DNA from: JADDRA01 sp051005375
GTDB taxonomy: Bacteria; Actinomycetota; Acidimicrobiia; Acidimicrobiales; CADCSY01
DNA: 22,756 nucleotides
Assembly: GCA_051005375.1 (NCBI GenBank)
Contig: JBPCJK010000108.1
Location: 1-22,756, forward strand
Direction of reading: 5' to 3'
The position numbers were made by a program, and so were the translations under genes. This document shows positions 7,902 through 14,860 of this stretch, in pieces (within the stretch, counting starts at the first letter, position 1; each line of letters opens with the position of its first letter). The notes under the pieces are model-generated. The model ran no database searches. It was not told the origin of the DNA and was given only the letters and a program-made list of their open reading frames with translations.

Positions 7902-8513
7902 ATGGGGCGTCTGACCACCTTGGAGTTCTTCTTCGACCCCGGCTGACCGTGGACGTGGACGACCTCCCGTTGGGCGGTCGAGGTGGCTCCCCGCAGGAAC
8001 GTGCCCATCCGCTGGCGAGCCTTCAGCCTTGCCCTCAAGAACGAGGGCGCCGATGCAACTGCGCTGGGAGCACCCCAACAGGCGTCACTGGGCGCTCTGC
8101 GAGTGGTGGAGGCAGTGTGGGCGCGCCACGGGGACGCCCCCGTCGGAGACCTCTACACCGAAGTGGGCCAGCGGTTCCAAGTGGAGAACGACCAGACCCT
8201 GGATGCGGTGGCAGCGGCGCTCCAAGCGTGCGGGCTCGATCCGACCCTGGTCGCTGCCGCCGAGGACGACGGCTGGGACCAAGCCATCAGGTCCTCCATG
8301 GAGGAGGCCGTGGCGCTGGTGGACGACGATGTCGGAGTCCCCGTCCTCGCCTTCCGCCACCACGACGAGGACCAAGTGTACGCCATCTCCGGTCCGGTCA
8401 TGGCACCTACGGCCACCGGTGACGAGGCCCTGGACCTCTGGGACCACGTGGTCGGCTTGGCCCGCATCCCGACCTTCTTCGAGTTGAAGCGCTCCCGTAG
8501 CACGCGCCGCTGA
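7902..8513 (+). CDS. DsbA-family (mycothiol-dependent nitroreductase Rv2466c-like) protein, probable selenoprotein with in-frame TGA
   Basis: If TGA 7944-7946 is read as selenocysteine, the frame encodes 203 residues. The N-terminal strand LEFFFDPG is followed by U15-P-W-T-W, then TTSRW and VPIRWRAFSLALKNEGAD, a helical insert, DVGVPVL, ISGPVM and a C-terminal FFELKR. This is the thioredoxin-fold layout of Rv2466c-type DsbA proteins, whose active site is CPWC or CPWT right after FDP. The TGA replaces exactly the nucleophilic Cys, and everything on both sides is intact. A SECIS-like hairpin follows at 7960-7980. Start options are ATG 7902, CTG 7911 and TTG 7920. CTG 7911 stands 7 nt after TAGCAT (7898-7903) and would give the family-like N-terminus (M)TTLEFFF. 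GTG 7983, the first start after the TGA, would remove the active site. The alternative is a pseudogene or sequencing error (TGC to TGA). Confidence 0.8.
7944..7946 (+). other. In-frame TGA, candidate selenocysteine codon
   Basis: The TGA lies between GGC (G14) and CCG (P16) in the motif DPG-x-PWTW, where homologues carry the redox-active Cys. A Cys codon TGC differs by one base. Confidence 0.75.
7960..7980 (+). promoter_or_regulatory. Candidate bacterial SECIS hairpin
   Basis: cgacc (7960-7964) pairs with ggtcg (7976-7980). Above a T7965/C7975 mismatch, ccc (7966-7968) pairs with ggg (7972-7974), closing a GTT loop (7969-7971). The loop G is separated from the TGA by 22 nt. Known bacterial SECIS elements have a small apical loop beginning with G(U), a short upper stem with an unpaired U on its 5' side, and roughly 16-37 nt between UGA and loop. 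In E. coli fdhF the loop G is at +23 from the U of UGA; here it is at +26. The pairing was found by eye, without an energy calculation. Confidence 0.65.
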
Positions 8514-8543
8514 CGACCAAGTGGAGCTGATCCGCCGTTCCGC

Positions 8544-8561
8544 CCCCGTTCTGAAACGGGG
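8544..8561 (+). terminator. Hairpin after the selenoprotein candidate
   Basis: ccccgtt (8544-8550) and aacgggg (8555-8561) form a perfect 7-bp stem with loop ctga, 30 bp after the stop at 8513. There is no T-run, as is common for GC-rich actinobacterial terminators. It separates this gene from the lipoprotein gene. Confidence 0.55.
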
Positions 8562-8621
8562 ACCGCGGATATCTTTGCGGCGGGTTTGCCCGGAACCGAG
8601 CCAGGGTGCACCATCGTGGTG

Positions 8622-9656
8622 ATGGGACGGCGCCGACAGGCCCTCGCACGGGGGAGCCTCTTGGCCATACTCCTCGTTGCCCTCTCCGGCTGCGGAGGGG
8701 GCACGGCGAGCAATGGCGACAAGGCCGACGAGCCAGCCCCGCAGCTTCGCCCCGCACCCGAGCCGGGCCAGGCGCCGGTGCCCACCAACCTTCCCGCCGG
8801 CGAGGTGATCCAGCTGGGCGACGGCGGTCCCGAGGGCATGGTCGCCGATCCCGTCACCGGCATGGTGGCCGTGGCCCTGCGCCAGCCCAACCGGCTGGCC
8901 CTGGTCGACGGTCGGGCCGGACAGCTGGTCACGACGGTGCCGATGCCCGGAGCGGCTCGCCATCTCCAGCTGGCGGCGCCGGGAGGACCGGTGCTGGTGC
9001 CCGGAGAGGACACCGACATCGTCGCCCGTGTGGCCCTGCCCGGCGGCGAGGTGGTGGGCCAGGTCCAAGTCGGGCGCCAGCCTCACGATGCCGCCGCCGT
9101 GGGCGACCGCCTCTTCGTGGCCGACGAGTTGGGTGGCACCACCTCGGTGGTCGAGAACGACAAGGTGGTGCGGGCCTTTCCCGAACCGGTCCAGCCTGGG
9201 AACGTGGCCGTCGCCGGCGGACGGGTCGGCGTGGTCGACGTCCGCGGCGCCAACCTCTACGTCTACGACTTGGCCGGGACCCAGAGCTTGCCGCCGGTCG
9301 CCGCCGGTGACGGTCCCACCCATGCCGCCGCCGACGGCCAGGGGCGCCTGGTGGTGACCGACACTCGAGGATCGGCGGTGTTGCTCTTCCGGCTCGACCC
9401 CCCGACTTTGGTCGAGCGGGTGCCGCTGCCCGGCGCGCCCTATGGCCTGGCCGTCGACGCCACCCGCGACATGCTGTGGGTGGCCCTGAGCGCCACCAAC
9501 CAGCTGGTCGGCTTCCGGCTGAGCGAGGGGCCGCCCGAAAAGATGGCGACGTTCGACACCGTGCGCCAGCCCAACTCGGTGGCCGTCGATGTCGAGACCG
9601 GCCGGGTCTTCGTGGCCAGCGCCACCGACGGCACCCTGCAGATCATCGATCCCTAG
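8622..9656 (+). CDS. Beta-propeller lipoprotein (YVTN/YncE-like)
   Basis: This 344-residue exported lipoprotein starts with a basic N-terminus (MGRRRQALARG), a hydrophobic core, and a lipobox LSGC about 20 residues in. A Pro/Ala-rich linker follows, then repeated blades of the form G-x-A-x-D-x-x-T-G-x-x-x-V-A. Visible examples are GMVADPVTGMVAVAL, GLAVDATRDMLWVAL and SVAVDVETGRVFVAS. Such seven-bladed propellers act as extracellular binding or scaffolding modules; the ligand is unknown. ATG 8622 is preferred because it places the signal peptide correctly. TTG 8586 would prepend 12 unlikely residues, and GTG 8616 is also possible. The alpha/beta hydrolase gene follows after 9 bp, so the two are probably an operon. 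Confidence 0.8.
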   Translation: MGRRRQALARGSLLAILLVALSGCGGGTASNGDKADEPAPQLRPAPEPGQAPVPTNLPAGEVIQLGDGGPEGMVADPVTGMVAVALRQPNRLALVDGRAGQLVTTVPMPGAARHLQLAAPGGPVLVPGEDTDIVARVALPGGEVVGQVQVGRQPHDAAAVGDRLFVADELGGTTSVVENDKVVRAFPEPVQPGNVAVAGGRVGVVDVRGANLYVYDLAGTQSLPPVAAGDGPTHAAADGQGRLVVTDTRGSAVLLFRLDPPTLVERVPLPGAPYGLAVDATRDMLWVALSATNQLVGFRLSEGPPEKMATFDTVRQPNSVAVDVETGRVFVASATDGTLQIIDP

Positions 9657-9665
9657 GCGCTGGCC

Positions 9666-10616
9666 ATGGGTCGACGCCATGGTGTGGCGGTGGCCGTGGT
9701 CGTGGTGGCCCTGCTGGCGGGCTGGGCCAGCGCCGGCCGAGACGCCGTACCCGACGAGAGGCAGCGCGGCGTCGGGGGGCTGGACGCTCGTTTCAGCGAG
9801 GGGACGGCCGACGTCAACGGCACCCGGCTGCACTACGTCACCGGCGGCCACGGCAGCCCCCTGATCCTGCTGCACGGGTTCCCCGAGACGTGGCTGGCGT
9901 GGCGCAAGGTGATGCCGGCGTTGGCCGAGCACCACACCGTGGTCGCCGTCGACCTCCGGGGCTCGGGGGACTCGGCGCTCGAGGAGACGGGCTACGACAA
10001 AGAGACGCTGGCCGAGGACGTCTACCAGCTCGTCCGCAGCCTGGGGCTGGCCGACGTGAACCTGGTGGGCAGCGACTTCGGCGGCATGGTGGCCTATGTC
10101 TACGCCCGCCTCCACCGTGACCAGGTCCGCCGCCTGGTGGTGGTGGAGACCAGGGTCCCCGGCTTCGGGCTCGAGGAGTCCTTCGACGAGTCCTACCACT
10201 TCCTGTTCCACATGGTTCCGGAGCTGCCCGAGCGCTTGATCGAGGGCCGCGAGGACTACTACCTCACCCGGTTCATCTGCGGTCCCGAGCTGGACTGCCA
10301 GGCGGCCGGTGTGAGCCCTGACCTGGTGGATGCGTACGTGGCGGCGTACTCCCGGCCCGGTCGCCTCACCGCCGGCCTCGACCTCTACCGGGCCCTGCCC
10401 CAAGACGCCGAGGCCAATCGAGCCCGAGCGCTACCCAAGCTGGCGATGCCCGTCCTGGCCCTCGGGGGCCAGCTGGGGATCGGCAACCAGCCGCTCGAGC
10501 AGTTCCGACGCGTCGCCGAGGACGTCACCGGCGGCGGCGTCCCCGGCGCCGGGCACTGGATCGCCGACCAACGCCCCGATGACCTGGCCACGCGCATCAT
10601 CGCCTTCACCGGCTGA
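9666..10616 (+). CDS. Exported alpha/beta hydrolase, epoxide hydrolase-like
   Basis: This 316-residue protein begins with a signal-peptide-like hydrophobic N-terminus ending AGWASA (residues 6-23), so it probably acts outside the cytoplasm. The core carries HGFPETW (H70), the oxyanion motif of epoxide hydrolases. The nucleophile elbow GSDFGG has Asp137 rather than Ser, as in epoxide hydrolases and haloalkane dehalogenases. The catalytic His is H297 in GAGHWIADQRP. A cap-domain region (GREDYYLTRFICG) lies between. An ester-bond formation mechanism on Asp is expected, with an unknown substrate. It is separated by 9 bp from the propeller lipoprotein. Its last seven codons and stop are repeated beyond the toxin-antitoxin genes. 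Confidence 0.85.
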   Translation: MGRRHGVAVAVVVVALLAGWASAGRDAVPDERQRGVGGLDARFSEGTADVNGTRLHYVTGGHGSPLILLHGFPETWLAWRKVMPALAEHHTVVAVDLRGSGDSALEETGYDKETLAEDVYQLVRSLGLADVNLVGSDFGGMVAYVYARLHRDQVRRLVVVETRVPGFGLEESFDESYHFLFHMVPELPERLIEGREDYYLTRFICGPELDCQAAGVSPDLVDAYVAAYSRPGRLTAGLDLYRALPQDAEANRARALPKLAMPVLALGGQLGIGNQPLEQFRRVAEDVTGGGVPGAGHWIADQRPDDLATRIIAFTG

Positions 10617-10621
10617 CGTCC
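10591..10621 (+). repeat. 31-bp imperfect direct repeat, left copy
   Basis: This stretch spans the last codons and TGA of the alpha/beta hydrolase. It matches 11570-11600 at 28 of 31 positions. The two copies enclose the toxin-antitoxin pair, 979 bp apart. Confidence 0.7.
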
Positions 10622-10637
10622 GGGCAAGCTGAGCGAG

Positions 10638-10653
10638 CGCCTTAGCTTAGGCG
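10638..10653 (+). terminator. Short hairpin after the hydrolase gene
   Basis: cgcct/aggcg with loop tagctt stands 22 bp after the hydrolase stop. It could terminate the propeller-hydrolase operon. There is no T-tract. The cttagcttag core also occurs at 264-273. Confidence 0.35.
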
Positions 10654-10796
10654 GGTGGACCTGGCTTGGCTGAGGTGACCACTTGCCAGACCAACGGTCG
10701 ACCGAACTGCTCGGACACCGTGGGTAGTGTCTACGCGAATCCAGGAGGACCAGAGGCGAGAGCGTTCCGCACACGCCGCAACTCGACGATCTGATT

Positions 10797-10811
10797 GCGT
10801 CTTGAAGACGC
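10797..10811 (-). terminator. Hairpin downstream of the toxin gene
   Basis: gcgtct (10797-10802) and agacgc (10806-10811) form a perfect 6-bp stem with a 3-nt loop. It is 29 bp past the stop of the minus-strand toxin gene. The rest of 10617-10840 holds an isolated AGGAGG at about 10743 with no start codon behind it; I see no gene there. Confidence 0.4.
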
Positions 10812-10840
10812 GCCATCGACCGCTCGACTTGTGCCGCCCG

Positions 10841-11260
10841 CTACCTTCCCGCCTCCTCTTCCAACTGCTCGACGAATGCCGCGGGCGTCAGGACGGGTGG
10901 GACGAGTTCGGTGAGCACCGTGAGGTCTTTGTCGCCTGAGATCAACGAGTCCGCGCCGGATTCCGCCGCAAGCGCGATCAGGTAATCATCCTTTGGGTCG
11001 CGGCTGCGGACGACCGTCGGGGAGTCGTCCCTTACGGGCGCAGCAGCGATCACCGCACGTAGGTCGCCAAGCGCGGCGGAACCGATTCGAGCGACCAGTT
11101 TGGGCCGAGAGAGGACATCATCGAGCTCGGCCAGAAGCGCCGATGAGATGACGAGCGCGACTTCGCCCTCACGGACGGCCTTGATGATCTTTGCGGCATT
11201 CCCAGCCGGGGAGAGGGCGGCGGAAACCATGACGCCGGGATCGACTACGACATGCCTCAA
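10841..11260 (-). CDS. Putative toxin, PIN domain family
   Basis: This 139-residue protein resembles the PIN-family toxin components of toxin-antitoxin systems, which are Mg-dependent ribonucleases. The first acidic residue is D7 in VVVDPGVMVSA. Further conserved acids lie in LLAELDDVLSRPKL and in DPKDDYLIALA followed by LISGDKDL. The usual Asn after the first Asp (DTN/DSN) is replaced in DPGV. The start ATG overlaps the stop of the upstream antitoxin by 4 bp (ATGA), so translation is coupled. The module sits between two copies of the hydrolase 3' end, which suggests it was acquired. Confidence 0.78.
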   Translation of the reverse strand: MRHVVVDPGVMVSAALSPAGNAAKIIKAVREGEVALVISSALLAELDDVLSRPKLVARIGSAALGDLRAVIAAAPVRDDSPTVVRSRDPKDDYLIALAAESGADSLISGDKDLTVLTELVPPVLTPAAFVEQLEEEAGR

Positions 11261-11520
11261 CTGGCCTGGCGGCGGCGCTCCTGGCGTGGCTGGTAGACCT
11301 CCGCCTTGACAAGCTCCTCAGCCTCTCGCTCTCCCATCGTCGGGCTGGCAACCCACAGGGCGCCGTAGGCATCGCCCAACTGACGTCCCCAACGCACAGC
11401 CAACGCCTCCGCGACGACGTCCGCCTCGCTCCGTTGCTCAACCTCGGCCCGCTCGCTCACCCAGCGCGCCAATGCGCCCTCCAGCACCAATGAACCTGGC
11501 TCTCGCTCCACCGCGGCCAT
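11257..11520 (-). CDS. Putative antitoxin partner of the PIN toxin
   Basis: This 87-residue small, charged, mostly helical protein is the first gene of the two-gene module. Position, size and the ATGA overlap with the toxin are the main evidence for its role. A segment EQRSEADVVAEALAVRWGRQL (about 28-48) could be a ribbon-helix-helix-like helix pair, but I cannot assign a known antitoxin family. The C-terminal part (YQPRQERRRQAS) is basic and may bind the toxin. The start ATG lies 7 nt after TACACT, compatible with a leaderless mRNA. The operon is probably autoregulated, as is usual for such modules. Confidence 0.68.
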   Translation of the reverse strand: MAAVEREPGSLVLEGALARWVSERAEVEQRSEADVVAEALAVRWGRQLGDAYGALWVASPTMGEREAEELVKAEVYQPRQERRRQAS

Positions 11521-11527
11521 TGACGAC

Positions 11528-11533
11528 AGTGTA
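11528..11533 (-). promoter_or_regulatory. Probable -10 of the toxin-antitoxin operon
   Basis: The minus strand reads TACACT, then 7 nt, then ATG 11520. The arrangement is leaderless. No matching -35 at normal spacing was found. Confidence 0.4.
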
Positions 11534-11541
11534 CGACCCTC

Positions 11542-11600
11542 GATCCTGCTGCGCCCCCTGAGTTCAACGCGCGCATCGCCGCCTTCACCGGCTGACGCCC
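11542..11600 (+). pseudogene. Remnant of an alpha/beta hydrolase 3' end (right copy of the 31-bp repeat)
   Basis: The + strand reads in frame DPAAPPEFNARIAAFTG followed by TGA (11593-11595). This resembles the hydrolase C-terminus RPDDLATRIIAFTG. The DNA identity to the intact gene is confined to 11570-11600 (28 of 31). No start and no upstream hydrolase sequence remain, so it is a relic or an integration scar. Confidence 0.5.
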
Positions 11601-11619
11601 TTGCCGTCAGGTCCGACCC

Positions 11620-12570
11620 TTGCGACCGTTCCCCGGCCCTGGACTAGCGTTGCTGGTGCCCCTCCTCCGTCCCCCGGCGCCGGGGCCGGAGCGCCGACCA
11701 CCACAGGACCGACCCCTGGCTGAGCCCAAGCCCTTCCCCTCGTCGCTTGAGCAAGCCTCGACCCGAGATCCGGTCGTCGCCCACGGGTCACGACCGGCCA
11801 CACCGCGGGTCCTCCTGGTCGCCCTCGATCCCATGCTGGCCGAGCGCACCGATCGAGCGCTCCAGCGAAACGGATGCCTGGTCGGCGTCGCCGGGACCGA
11901 GGCAGAGGCGCTCCTGGCCGCCGAGCGGTCTTGGCCCGACCTGATCGTGCTCGACGTCTCCTCGTTGGGGACCAACGATCTGAGGTTGTTCGAGCGCCTG
12001 CGGGCTCGCAGCGACGTGCCCATCGTGATGCTGAGCCCGATGGCCGACGAAGGGGACCGGGTCCATGGCCTCAACCATGGGGCCGACGACTTCGTGCCCT
12101 GGCCGGTCTCACCGAGGGAGCTGGCCGCCCGAGTCAACTCCGTCCTGCGTCGGGCCCGGCGATCCACGTCCGCAGAGGCCAGGGGCTGTGTGGTGGCCGG
12201 TCCCGTAACCATCAACGAGCGCACCCGCCAGGTGCTGGTCCGGGGCAAGCTGGTGGCCCTCACCGCCCTGGAGTTCAACCTGCTCTTGTACTTCGTCCGA
12301 CGCCCGTTCGACGCCCTCGACCGGGCGACCTTGCTCGAGCAGGTCTGGGGCTACACCGTCGGTGACGGCTCGACCGTCACCGTGCACGTCCGTCGCCTGC
12401 GGGAGAAGATCGAAACCGACCCCGCCGCCCCCTCACTGATCCGCACGGTGTGGGGCTCGGGCTACGCCTTCCACCCGCATCCCACCCGGGGGATGCCAGC
12501 GCCCGAGCTGAAGGGCGAGCTCAGCTCGGCGGCGCTGGGCGGGCCTGGGAGATGGCCCAGGCGGCATTGA
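11620..12570 (+). CDS. OmpR-family response regulator with atypical receiver
   Basis: This is a receiver plus winged-helix DNA-binding protein of up to 316 residues. A Pro-rich N-terminal stretch of about 60 residues may be untranslated, because the TTG at 11620 is only the first in-frame start and no ribosome site is convincing. The receiver has D112 (LIVLDVSSL) at the phosphorylation site and Ser in IVMLSPM. The N-terminal acidic pair is reduced to one Asp (VALDPM, D70), and the invariant Lys-Pro is Trp-Pro (FVPWPV, W161). The C-terminal domain is canonical (TALEFNLLLYF, LLEQVWGY, VTVHVRRLREKI, IRTVWGSGYAF). No histidine kinase is nearby. Its 3' end overlaps the convergent GH15 gene by 50 bp. 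Confidence 0.8.
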   Translation: MRPFPGPGLALLVPLLRPPAPGPERRPPQDRPLAEPKPFPSSLEQASTRDPVVAHGSRPATPRVLLVALDPMLAERTDRALQRNGCLVGVAGTEAEALLAAERSWPDLIVLDVSSLGTNDLRLFERLRARSDVPIVMLSPMADEGDRVHGLNHGADDFVPWPVSPRELAARVNSVLRRARRSTSAEARGCVVAGPVTINERTRQVLVRGKLVALTALEFNLLLYFVRRPFDALDRATLLEQVWGYTVGDGSTVTVHVRRLREKIETDPAAPSLIRTVWGSGYAFHPHPTRGMPAPELKGELSSAALGGPGRWPRRH

Positions 12571-14341
12571 CCAGGCCCACGTGGCTGAAGGCCTGGGGGA
12601 AGTTGCCCAAGAGGTCACCCCCGATGGGATCGACCTCCTCGCTCAGGAGACCCACGTCGTTGGCGTAGGCACTGACCCTCTCGAACAGCTCGCTGGCCCT
12701 ATCCACCTGGCCGGCCAGGGCCAGGCACTCCACCAGCCAGTAGGTGCACAAGACGAAGGTCGCCTCTTGGCCGCCGACACCGTCGTCGTCGATATAGCGG
12801 CGAATGAGCCCGCAAGGAGCAGCCAGGTCCATGGCCACGCACTCGATGGTGGCCACCATGCGGGGGTCGTCGGCCCGCAGGAAACCGGTGATGGCCAACA
12901 TGAGGGCGGAGGCGTCGAGGGTCTTGCTGCCGAAGGCCTGGGTGTAGGCCCCCACCTGGTCGTCCCACCCCTGGTGGAGGATCGCGGCCCGCACCTCCTC
13001 CCGAGTCAGAGCCCACGCGGCCACGTGATCGACCTCGGTCTGGTGCTCGAACAGGGCGATGGCACGATCGAGGGCGACCCAGCACATGAGCTTGGAGTAC
13101 AAGAAGTGCTGGGGCTCGCCCCGCATCTCCCAGATGCCCTGGTCGGGCTGGTGCCAGGCGGCAGCGGCGGCGTCGGCCACCTCTTCGAGGAACCCCCGGG
13201 TGGCAGCGTCCATCTCCCCGATCTGGTCTCGCAGCCGGAACACGGCGTCGAGCAGCTCGCCGTAGATGTCGGTCTGGTGCTGGTTCCAGGCTCCGTTGCC
13301 CACCCGCACCGGCGTGCTGCCCCGCCACCCTTGGAGATGGGGAAGCTCCCGTTCCGACAGGTCGTGCTCGCCTCCCACGCCGTACATGATCTGCAGCCCG
13401 TGGTCCTGGCTGAGGGAGGTGCCGGCGGTGCGGATGATCCAGTCGAGGAAGCGCTGCGCCTCGTCGGGGCACGCCGCCACCCACAGGGCGTTCATGGTCA
13501 TGCTGGCGTCGCGGATCCAGGAGTAGCGGTAGTCCCAGTTCCGCGACCCGCCCACCTCCTCGGGCAGTGAGGTGGTGGGAGCCGCCACGATGGCGCCCGT
13601 GGGTTGGTAGGTCAGCCCCTTGAGCACCCGCCCGCTCTGGTGCACCAGGTCCCGCCAGGGACCGTCGTAGGACTGGTGCAACTCCGACCACGACTCCCAC
13701 GCCTTGACGGTGTCGGCCAAGCGCTTCTCGATGTCCTTGGCCTTGGAGGGCTCCGGGAAGGGGCGCCAGGCGACCCCGTGCTGCAGGGCGAAGGCGACCT
13801 TGTCACCTTCTGCCAGGGCCAACGTCCAGGTGGCCATGCCCGATGCCACCGTGGTCGGCTCGGGGCCGGACAGGCACAGCACTTCGGCGCCCCCGAGGGA
13901 GAGGAGACCCCCGTCGACCGCATGCAGACGGGGGTGGACCAGCCCGTACTCGGGCCGGGGTGCGAACTCGACGTCGAGAGTCGTCCGCCCCTTGGTGACC
14001 TCGATCACCCGCACCAGTACGTGGGGTGCGTCGGTGCCGATCTGGTGGGCACGCTCCTTGGCGGCGAAGACCAGGGCGTCGGTCACCATGAGCATCGCAT
14101 CGGGCGTCTCGAACTGGGTCTCGAGGACCAGCGATTCCGGCAAGTAGCGGCGACGGCACTCGAAGTCGCCGGCGGGACGGATGGACCAGTGCCCGGCGTC
14201 GGGGTCGAGCAGGCGCCCGAACACCGACGGCGAGTCGAAGCGGGGCAGGCACAGCCAGTCGACCGAGCCCTCACCGCTCACCAGGGCGGAGGAGTGGGAG
14301 TCCGACAACATGGCGTAGTCGGCGATGGGTCGGCTGGGCAT
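12521..14341 (-). CDS. Glycoside hydrolase family 15 protein, second paralogue
   Basis: This 606-residue paralogue of the 3727-5568 enzyme shares the same layout. The N-terminal domain begins IADYAMLSD, and SVDWLCLPRFDSPSVFGRLL follows. The barrel has NWDYRYSWIRD, the general acid in GIWEMRG (about residue 404), YSKLMCWVALDRA, and LLSEEVDP (about 565) with LLGNFPQAFSH. All expected catalytic positions are present. It hydrolyses alpha-glucosides (trehalose, maltodextrin or glucan, undetermined) in the cytosol. The ATG lies 6 bp after the upstream hypothetical gene, so it is the last gene of the peroxiredoxin-hypothetical-GH15 operon. The N-terminal halves diverge from the other copy more than the barrel motifs do, which points to an old duplication or separate origins. 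Confidence 0.9.
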   Translation of the reverse strand: MPSRPIADYAMLSDSHSSALVSGEGSVDWLCLPRFDSPSVFGRLLDPDAGHWSIRPAGDFECRRRYLPESLVLETQFETPDAMLMVTDALVFAAKERAHQIGTDAPHVLVRVIEVTKGRTTLDVEFAPRPEYGLVHPRLHAVDGGLLSLGGAEVLCLSGPEPTTVASGMATWTLALAEGDKVAFALQHGVAWRPFPEPSKAKDIEKRLADTVKAWESWSELHQSYDGPWRDLVHQSGRVLKGLTYQPTGAIVAAPTTSLPEEVGGSRNWDYRYSWIRDASMTMNALWVAACPDEAQRFLDWIIRTAGTSLSQDHGLQIMYGVGGEHDLSERELPHLQGWRGSTPVRVGNGAWNQHQTDIYGELLDAVFRLRDQIGEMDAATRGFLEEVADAAAAAWHQPDQGIWEMRGEPQHFLYSKLMCWVALDRAIALFEHQTEVDHVAAWALTREEVRAAILHQGWDDQVGAYTQAFGSKTLDASALMLAITGFLRADDPRMVATIECVAMDLAAPCGLIRRYIDDDGVGGQEATFVLCTYWLVECLALAGQVDRASELFERVSAYANDVGLLSEEVDPIGGDLLGNFPQAFSHVGLVNAAWAISQARPAPPS

Positions 14342-14347
14342 CGAAGC

Positions 14348-14860
14348 TCAGCTCGAGAAGCGATCCCAGGGCCAGGGGTTCCCGGCCCCGTAGCGCTGGG
14401 TCACCGGGCCGGCGGGCGCCGGCATCCGGCCGAACAGACCCGGCTCGACTCGCAGGAGGCGGGCGGGGAACACGGAGGCGAAGGGGTCGTGGCCGAGCCG
14501 GCCCAGGTCGTCGCCGTGGACCACGGTTACGGCGCCCACGAACCGGGCGTCGCCTTGGGAGAGGGTGGAAAGGGCGCCGGGTGGTGGCATGGACAGCACC
14601 GACCGGATGGCCTGGGACACGGCCAGGTCGTCGAACAAAAGGCTGACCCCCCTCGGCGCCAGCGCCAGAGAGACGACTGCGCTCGCCCCTTTGGGGTCGA
14701 TGGCCCGAGCGTCGATCCTGGCCGCCCCGTCGGGCTCGTCGTGATCGGCGTCCCAGGCGGCGAGGAACCCGGCGTCACTGCCGTCGGTCGACGTCGTCGC
14801 CGCAGTGGCCATGGCGCCTTCGGGGCGCTCGGATCGGGTGGCGAACCAGCACCAGCTCAC
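14348..14860 (-). CDS. Hypothetical protein between peroxiredoxin and GH15 genes
   Basis: This is a 170-residue protein of no family I recognise. It lacks a signal peptide and membrane helices. The central part (SAVVSLALAPRGVSLLFDDLAVSQAI) looks like a compact alpha/beta domain. The C-terminus is Pro/Gly-rich and ends PWPWDRFSS. GTG 14860 overlaps the peroxiredoxin TGA (GTGA), so translation is coupled; an internal ATG 16 codons later is the alternative start. The position in a three-gene operon indicates a genuine gene. Confidence 0.6.
   Translation of the reverse strand: MSWCWFATRSERPEGAMATAATTSTDGSDAGFLAAWDADHDEPDGAARIDARAIDPKGASAVVSLALAPRGVSLLFDDLAVSQAIRSVLSMPPPGALSTLSQGDARFVGAVTVVHGDDLGRLGHDPFASVFPARLLRVEPGLFGRMPAPAGPVTQRYGAGNPWPWDRFSS

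Noticed and set aside
8085..10403. A 772-codon open frame on the minus strand
   Set aside because: It runs antisense to three genes with clear domains (DsbA family, propeller, hydrolase). Its translation is low-complexity Gly/His/Gln-rich, as expected from GC-rich antisense.
10617..10840. tRNA or small RNA gene in this gap
   Set aside because: Only two short hairpins are seen; there is no cloverleaf pattern or conserved tRNA box.
10727..10939. Small plus-strand ORF beside the toxin gene
   Set aside because: It overlaps the toxin gene antisense, and the AGGAGG near 10743 lies inside it rather than before a start.
12600..12640. Asp instead of Glu in DLLGNFPQAF of the second GH15, suspected dead active site
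   Set aside because: The likely general base is the Glu in LLSEEVDP, which is present in both copies. The changed residue is probably not catalytic.
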